From assembly GCF_036421855.1 (NCBI RefSeq), contig NZ_JAZGOK010000008.1: a stretch of 64,000 bases of DNA. One strand, given 5' to 3'. The position numbers were made by a program, and so were the translations under genes. Positions 59,304-64,000 of this stretch are shown piece after piece; within the stretch, counting starts at the first letter, position 1, and the number at the start of each line of letters is the position of its first letter. This DNA comes from Georgenia_B sunbinii (GTDB lineage: Bacteria > Actinomycetota > Actinomycetes > Actinomycetales > Actinomycetaceae). The notes beneath the pieces were generated by a model. It worked only from the letters and a program-made list of their open reading frames with translations. It was not told the origin of the DNA and ran no database searches.

Positions 59304-62300
59304 GGCTGGACCACCTCTCGACGGCGGCGCACCGGGATGGCGAGCAGGAGCACGAGCCCGAGGCCCACGCCCTGCGCGACCCGCCACGGCAGCTGCCACC
59401 CGGGCTCGTACTCGATGACCAGCTCCCCGGTGTGAGCCGGCAGCTCGAACGCCTGGCGCCAGCCGTCGCTCGTCGCGCGCAGCGACCGGCCGTTGTACGT
59501 GGCCTGCCAGCCGCTGTCGGCGCGCTCGGCGAGGACCACGGTGCGTCCCTCGTCACCGCCGGGGACGGTGGCACGGACGTCGACGTCGCCGGCGGGGACG
59601 GCGTCGAGCACAGTGCCGTCCGCGGCGACCAGCTGGGCGCGGGCGACCGAGGAGGCCGCGGCGGTGGCCGCGTCGGACTGCGAGACGCGCCAGATGACCC
59701 CGGACTCGTTCTCGGTCACCCGCTCGAGGCCGGCGGTGGAGTCGAGCCGGGAGATCAACGACTGGCGGGCGACCGGGTCGGTGCCGGTGGCCGCGGGCGG
59801 CACGACCACGACGCCGACCGCGAGCCGGCCGAGCTCACTGCCGGCGGCCTCGGTGGTGCCGGCGGCGAGCTGGGCGACCAGCACCGTCAGCTCCTCGCTG
59901 GCCGGGTCCGCGGGGGACGGCTGCGCGCCGGTGCCGACGCCGGTGACCGCGCGGGCCGCCACCAGGCTGGACGTCTCGATGAGCTGGTGGCCGGCGCGGC
60001 GCCAGATCTCGGCTCGCAGGCCGTCCTCCTGGGCGTCCAGCGCCAGCACCCGGGACCGTTCCGGCCCGTGCTGCAGGTCGATCGCCAGCGCGGGTACCGG
60101 CGGTGCGTCGCGGCCGCGGACCGCGTCGAGCTCGGTGACCGAGCCGCGCTGGGTCAGCACCGTCGCCAGCCAGGCGGTCGTGGTGACCAGCGGCCCGAGG
60201 ACCATGGTGGCCACGACGAGCACGGCAGCGACCTGGCGCCAGCCGAATGCGCGGGCGGCCAGCGAGGAGGTCATCCCGTCAGCGGCGCTGACGGCCGCGA
60301 CGAGCAGCCCGAGGGTGGCCAGCGAGAGACCGGCACCGGACCAGCCGTGGACGAGCTGCCACTGGCCCTCGAGGTCGGCGCCGGCGGCGACCGGGGTGCG
60401 GCTGGCCACGACGGCGGCGCCGAGCCCGATCACCGCGGCGATCCAGCCGGCCCGGACTGCGCGGGCCCGGCCGGTGCCGCGCAGCAGGGCGAGGACGGCG
60501 ACGAGGAGGAGCGCACCACCACCGGCGACGGCGGCGACGAGCGGCCAGGGTGAGGCCGCGAGGCCAGGGAGCGCGACATCCGGCGGGTCCTGCGGCCAGC
60601 CGAGGCCGGCGAGCCACGCCGCGCCGGGCGAGACCTCGAAAGGTTGCCCCGGGCCGGCGAGCAGCACCCGCCAGGAGCCGTCGGCGACGTCGGCGCGAGC
60701 CGCCATGAGCAACGGACCGAAGACGAGGAGCGACGGCAGCCCGACGAGCGCGAGCAGCCGGCGGCGACGCGGTACGACGACGGCGAGCAGCACCAGGGTG
60801 AGCAGGCCGGCCGGCAGCAGCACCGGTGCGCCGGCGGTGACGGCCGCCAGCGCCAGCCCGGCGCCCGCCGCCGCAGCGATAGACCCGGCGGCCCGGCCCC
60901 CCCGCGGATCCCCCACCCCCGCGCCGTCCACCCCCGCGGCGTCCACCCCCGCGCCGTCCACCCCGGCGCCGACAGCAGGATTGTCCACCGCCCCCGCGGC
61001 CGATTTCGTGCCGAGAGCAGAGTTGTCCACGACCCCCGCGCCCGACTCCACGCCGACAGCGGGATTGTCCACGGCGGCCGCGCCCTCCCCCGCGCCCGCC
61101 CCCGCGCCCGCCCCCGCGCCGACAGCGGGATTGTCCACGGCGGCCGCGTCCGACTCCGCGCCGACAGCAGAGTTGTCCACGACACTCGTGCCGTCAGCGT
61201 CGGCCGCCAGGTCGCCTGAGTCCGGTGCCGCCGTGTCCGCGCCATCGCCGACGACAGCGGTGCCCACGTCGTCGGCGATGACCGCGTCGTCGGGAGCCGG
61301 ACGGCCCGCCGGGTCGGCCGGCCGGCCGACCCGCTTCGCCCCGACCATCCCCGACAGCACGACGTCGCGCCGCTCCACGCCGACCGCCCGGGCGATCCCC
61401 ATCGCGACCCACGGCAGCAGCAGGTGGGCGACGACGGCGCCGAGGCGCCCCTGGCCGGTAGCCAGCAGCAACGCGGGCGCCACCGCCCAGACAGCCGCTG
61501 CCCAGGCACGCAGCAGCACCGACCGGGTGGCCGCCCCGGCCGCGAACCACGCCCCGATGCCAGCGAGCGGCACCGCGAGGACGAGTACCGCAGTGGTCAG
61601 CAGACTCGCGTCGCCCCCGAACGGTGCCAGCGGCAGCGCGGCGATCGCGAGCACGGCGAGGAACGGGTCGCCCGGGCCGGCGTGGCCGAGCCCAGCAGCG
61701 ACCCACGCGGAGGTGGCCGCACCCCACAGCTCACCGGCGGTGGACTCCACGGCGGCGAGGGCACCACCCACGAGCGGGCCGCCGGTCAGCCACGGCCCGA
61801 GGGCGGCCAGCCCGATGCCGCTGAGCGCCACGGTGAGGATCCAGAACGCGGTGCGCCGACGGCGGGCCAGCGCCGCGTGCTCGGCGATCTCCAGCTCGCT
61901 GGGGGCCCTGCGCCGTGAGCGCGCCGCAGCGAGCGAGCGTCGTTCGTCGCGCTTGGCGCGGGCAACATCAGCCCCGCTCGCCCGCAGCGGCCGGAGGTAG
62001 CGGCTGGGGACCCGGGCGGTCCGTCGGTGCCGACGGCGGGCTCGCAGGATCGACGCCGGCCGGGCGAGGACCTCGGCGGCAGCACGCATCTCCGCGCCGA
62101 CGAGACCGAGCTCCTTGGTGGCCAGCCGCCACAGCGCACGCAGCGGCGCCAGCACGAGGATGGCGACCACCACGAGCGGCAGCCACGGGGCACGCACCGA
62201 CAGCAGCCAGATGAACAGCTGGGCGCGACGTCGCGCGACGAAGGAGCGGCGGGGGTCGGGCACGGTGGCCGGCTCGGCACGCCGGGTGGAGAGGTCTCGC

Positions 62301-63082
62301 AGCCCGTGGAAGGACGCGCGGGCGTGGTGGACGACGGCGCCGGGCACGAGCACCACCCGGTGGCCGGCGCGCCAGACCCGCAGCGAGAGCTCGAGACCGT
62401 CGCTGAACGGGCCGAGCGCCGGGTCGGGACCGCCGAGCTCGTCCCACACCTCTCGCCGGACGAGGGCCCCGGCGGTGCCGACCGCCAGCACGTCCTCGCG
62501 AGAGTCGTGCTGGCCCTGGTCGATCTCGCCGCTCTCGATGTCCGGCACCCGGCGGCCGGAGACGGTGGCGCGCAGCCCGGCCTCGAGGAGGAGGTCGGGC
62601 CGCTCCCAGTCCCGCTGCTTGGCACCGGCGACGGCGATCGACGGTCCGCTCTCGATGGTGCGCACGAGCTCGCCGAGGGTTGCCGGCTCCGGCGCGGAGT
62701 CATCGTGCAGCAGCCAGAGCCACGGCGGGACCGAGGGTTCGGGTGCTTCCGGGTCGCGGTGGCGGGCCTCGCGCAGCTCGTGCTCGCCGTGCTCCCGCAG
62801 CGCGGCGCGGACCGCCGCGCCGAACGTCCTGGCAGCCGGGACCCGGACGATCCGGGTGCGGCTGACGTCATCGAGCCCGACGGCGTCGACGACGTCGGCG
62901 ATCGGGACCCCGGTGCCGACCTCACGGTCCGGCGCACTGGTGTCGACGACGAGGACGGTGCCAGCGGGGATGTCCTGCTCGGCGACGCCGCGCAGGGTGC
63001 GGTAGAGGTACGCGGAGACGCCAGGGGTCACCACGACGGCGAGCGTCGCGGCGTCGCCGAGCCTCCGGTCAGCGTCCGCCAT
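59300..63082 (-). CDS. Giant GT2-family membrane glycosyltransferase with in-frame 18-bp repeat insert
   Basis: A 1260-residue protein. An N-terminal GT2-like domain (about 1-330) has TLAVVVTPGVSAYLYRTLRG, LLHDDSAPEPATLGELVR (the DD motif) and VGTAGALVRREVWDELGGPD. About 14 membrane segments follow, with a soluble C-terminal domain and a final helix (about 1225-1250). Between membrane segments, residues about 634-704 are low complexity and contain five VDNPAVG/VDNSAVG/VDNSALG peptides encoded by the 18-bp repeat. Such GT2 proteins are linked to WhiB2 in actinobacteria and probably glycosylate an envelope component. Start ATG 63082 lies 12 bp after the whiB stop. Confidence 0.85.
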   Translation of the reverse strand: MADADRRLGDAATLAVVVTPGVSAYLYRTLRGVAEQDIPAGTVLVVDTSAPDREVGTGVPIADVVDAVGLDDVSRTRIVRVPAARTFGAAVRAALREHGEHELREARHRDPEAPEPSVPPWLWLLHDDSAPEPATLGELVRTIESGPSIAVAGAKQRDWERPDLLLEAGLRATVSGRRVPDIESGEIDQGQHDSREDVLAVGTAGALVRREVWDELGGPDPALGPFSDGLELSLRVWRAGHRVVLVPGAVVHHARASFHGLRDLSTRRAEPATVPDPRRSFVARRRAQLFIWLLSVRAPWLPLVVVAILVLAPLRALWRLATKELGLVGAEMRAAAEVLARPASILRARRRHRRTARVPSRYLRPLRASGADVARAKRDERRSLAAARSRRRAPSELEIAEHAALARRRRTAFWILTVALSGIGLAALGPWLTGGPLVGGALAAVESTAGELWGAATSAWVAAGLGHAGPGDPFLAVLAIAALPLAPFGGDASLLTTAVLVLAVPLAGIGAWFAAGAATRSVLLRAWAAAVWAVAPALLLATGQGRLGAVVAHLLLPWVAMGIARAVGVERRDVVLSGMVGAKRVGRPADPAGRPAPDDAVIADDVGTAVVGDGADTAAPDSGDLAADADGTSVVDNSAVGAESDAAAVDNPAVGAGAGAGAGAGEGAAAVDNPAVGVESGAGVVDNSALGTKSAAGAVDNPAVGAGVDGAGVDAAGVDGAGVGDPRGGRAAGSIAAAAGAGLALAAVTAGAPVLLPAGLLTLVLLAVVVPRRRRLLALVGLPSLLVFGPLLMAARADVADGSWRVLLAGPGQPFEVSPGAAWLAGLGWPQDPPDVALPGLAASPWPLVAAVAGGGALLLVAVLALLRGTGRARAVRAGWIAAVIGLGAAVVASRTPVAAGADLEGQWQLVHGWSGAGLSLATLGLLVAAVSAADGMTSSLAARAFGWRQVAAVLVVATMVLGPLVTTTAWLATVLTQRGSVTELDAVRGRDAPPVPALAIDLQHGPERSRVLALDAQEDGLRAEIWRRAGHQLIETSSLVAARAVTGVGTGAQPSPADPASEELTVLVAQLAAGTTEAAGSELGRLAVGVVVVPPAATGTDPVARQSLISRLDSTAGLERVTENESGVIWRVSQSDAATAAASSVARAQLVAADGTVLDAVPAGDVDVRATVPGGDEGRTVVLAERADSGWQATYNGRSLRATSDGWRQAFELPAHTGELVIEYEPGWQLPWRVAQGVGLGLVLLLAIPVRRRREVVQP
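60926..60970. repeat. 15-bp GC-rich coding repeat next to array 4
   Basis: Copies of a unit resembling CCCGCGCCGTCCACC recur about three times just left of array 4 and encode GVDGAGVDAAGVDGAG. Unlike the 18-bp units these use GC-ending codons typical of the gene. Confidence 0.6.
60971..61180. repeat. 18-bp repeat array 4, inside the glycosyltransferase gene
   Basis: Five units: GACAGCAGGATTGTCCAC (60971), GAGAGCAGAGTTGTCCAC (61013), GACAGCGGGATTGTCCAC (61055, 61121) and GACAGCAGAGTTGTCCAC (61163). They are spaced 42, 42, 66 and 42 bp start to start, so each 18-bp core carries a 24-bp spacer and the frame is kept. The unit at 61163 is identical to the unit at 39115 in array 3. On the coding strand they read GTGGACAAT(C)CCTGCTGTC, i.e. 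V-D-N-P/S-A-V. Confidence 0.9.
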
Positions 63083-63094
63083 CAGTCATTGACG

Positions 63095-63424
63095 TCAGAC
63101 CACTCGTCGCTTGAGCTTGCGGCGCTCGCGCTCCGACAGGCCGCCCCAGATCCCGAAGCGCTCGTCGTTGGCCAGCGCGTACTCCAGGCACTCCGAGCGG
63201 ACCTCGCACGAGGTGCACACCCGCTTCGCCTCTCGGGTGGAGCCGCCCTTCTCCGGGAAGAACGCCTCCGGGTCGGTCTGGGCGCACAGCGCCCGGTCCT
63301 GCCAGCTAAGGACGCCTTCGTCAGCGAACTCGTCCAGGACGTAGAGCCCCTGCTGCCCCGTGTCTGCCGTGACTCCGGTGCTCAGCGGACCATCACCAAG
63401 TATGTTCCACACAGTTGTTCCCAT
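63095..63424 (-). CDS. WhiB-family Fe-S regulator (WhiB2/WhmD type)
   Basis: A 109-residue WhiB protein. Four Cys form the [4Fe-4S] site: LCAQTDPEAFFPEKGG (Cys1) and VCTSCEVRSECLEYAL (CxxCxxxxxC). The turn motif GIWGGLSERERRKLKRR follows, with a basic C-terminus. WhiB2 controls septation and cell division in actinomycetes through the housekeeping sigma factor. ATG 63424 is used; GTG 63436 in the same frame, close to a GGGGGAG sequence, is an alternative. Downstream are the GT2 and DUF5719 genes in the same direction, as in the Rv3260c neighbourhood. Confidence 0.93.
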   Translation of the reverse strand: MGTTVWNILGDGPLSTGVTADTGQQGLYVLDEFADEGVLSWQDRALCAQTDPEAFFPEKGGSTREAKRVCTSCEVRSECLEYALANDERFGIWGGLSERERRKLKRRVV

Positions 63425-63592
63425 CGTCGTCGCCACCTTCTCCCCCTGAATTACACGCGTGTCATCCGCAGGAGTCAAGCGGAAGGTGGTATCGGGGTGC
63501 GACACGCCGACGGCGCGCCGGAGCACCACGAGGCGTGAGAACCGGTGGGCCTGCGGGTATGCGCCGCGCGACCGGTGCGGTGAGGCCCGCGG

Positions 63593-64000
63593 CTACCGCG
63601 GGTCGGCCACGTCCGCTGCGGGCTCGGCCGGCGCGTCCGTGTCGGCGGCCGACGGGGCGGCGGCCGCCGCGACGGCGGCGTCGATCCGCGCCTGGACCTT
63701 GGCGGCCGACCGCTTGCGCGCCTTGACGATCAGCAGCGGCGCGGCGACCAGCAGTGCCAGCAGGATGAGCTGCGACCACGGCACCATCCACACAGTGAAC
63801 GCCGCGGAGCTCGCCATGAGCTCGTCGGGGACCTGGTCCTCGCCGACGCCCATCGGCACGGCGGTCACGTCCCCGCGCCCGAGGAACAGCGGCCACGCCT
63901 CGAACTGCCCGGCGTCGGCAGTGGACTGGCCGGGCAGGATCTCCCGGTGCTCGGACGACGTCTCACCGCCGCCGATGCCGAACGGGCCCGCGACGGAGGC
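63593..64000 (-). CDS. C-terminal part of an unidentified membrane protein (truncated by window edge)
   Basis: The frame is open to the right edge, so only the last 135 residues are seen. They comprise an extracytoplasmic end (ETSSEHREILPGQSTADAGQ, then WPLFLGRGDVTAVPMGVG), a membrane helix (WMVPWSQLILLALLVAAPLL) and a cytoplasmic tail that is basic (KARKRSAAKVQARID) then Ala/Asp/Pro rich. The pattern is that of an exported beta-rich protein with a C-terminal anchor. I cannot name the family. The 168 bp between it and whiB include the whiB leader. Confidence 0.7.
   Translation of the reverse strand, partial: ASVAGPFGIGGGETSSEHREILPGQSTADAGQFEAWPLFLGRGDVTAVPMGVGEDQVPDELMASSAAFTVWMVPWSQLILLALLVAAPLLIVKARKRSAAKVQARIDAAVAAAAAPSAADTDAPAEPAADVADPR

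Overview
The window is chromosomal DNA from a very G+C-rich actinomycete. WhiB-, MtrAB-LpqB-, SecA- and Rv3235-type genes, a mycothiol-type DinB protein and many leaderless genes (TAnnnT box, 6-7 nt, then ATG/GTG) all fit Actinomycetota. The style is closest to Micrococcales; genus is not resolvable from sequence reading alone. Almost every base is coding and I see no rRNA, tRNA, CRISPR, insertion sequence or phage.

Layout. 1-4.1 kb: DoxX protein, aroA, rsgA, hisN. 4.1-9.8 kb: DinB-type protein, alpha/beta hydrolase, sbcD-sbcC. 9.8-16.6 kb: membrane glutaredoxin-like protein, FAD reductase, small MRIYLPAT protein, CpaE-like ATPase and SAF protein, BldC-like regulator, LysM membrane protein and Rv3235-type protein. 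16.7-29.8 kb: FMN reductase/LLM oxidoreductase pair, PAP2 phosphatase, secA, YcaQ-type glycosylase, hpf, comF, lpqB-mtrB-mtrA. 30-39 kb: membrane protein, DUF4129, DUF4350, MoxR, DUF58, then SpoIIM and RDD. From memory, these two blocks follow the order of M. tuberculosis Rv3227-Rv3246c and Rv3689-Rv3695. Between DUF58 and SpoIIM sits a visibly different insert (35.6-37.17 kb): an SMR pump and a two-gene SatD/membrane-protein cassette with two matching palindromes at its promoter.

39-56 kb is more accessory: phosphotransferase, ChbG/HpnK deacetylase, a three-gene nitrite/NO locus (Fe-S type winged-helix regulator, NnrS-like membrane protein, and a copper nitrite reductase fused to a polytopic membrane domain and an extra cupredoxin), a solute-binding lipoprotein with a CDF transporter, a membrane-anchored GH3 enzyme, a glycine betaine ABC transporter, an anchored beta-helix protein and a second CDF transporter. 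56.4-64 kb returns to a conserved block: Trm112-like, DUF3499, degenerate zincin, DUF5719, giant GT2 membrane glycosyltransferase, WhiB2-type regulator and a truncated membrane protein at the right edge.

The most striking unexplained feature is an 18-bp repeat family (consensus GACAGCAGNNTTGTCACC and its reverse complement) at four loci: 14.45-14.62, 34.16-34.29, 39.08-39.27 and 60.97-61.18 kb. Three arrays are intergenic and contiguous, two of them with oppositely oriented units facing each other. The fourth lies in frame inside the glycosyltransferase gene and brings T-ending codons that are untypical of that gene, so the DNA sequence rather than the peptide appears to be what is conserved. 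Other non-coding structures include six perfect-length 14-bp tandem units at 16.6 kb and four 10-bp direct repeats in front of the LysM gene, close to a BldC-like regulator that could bind them.
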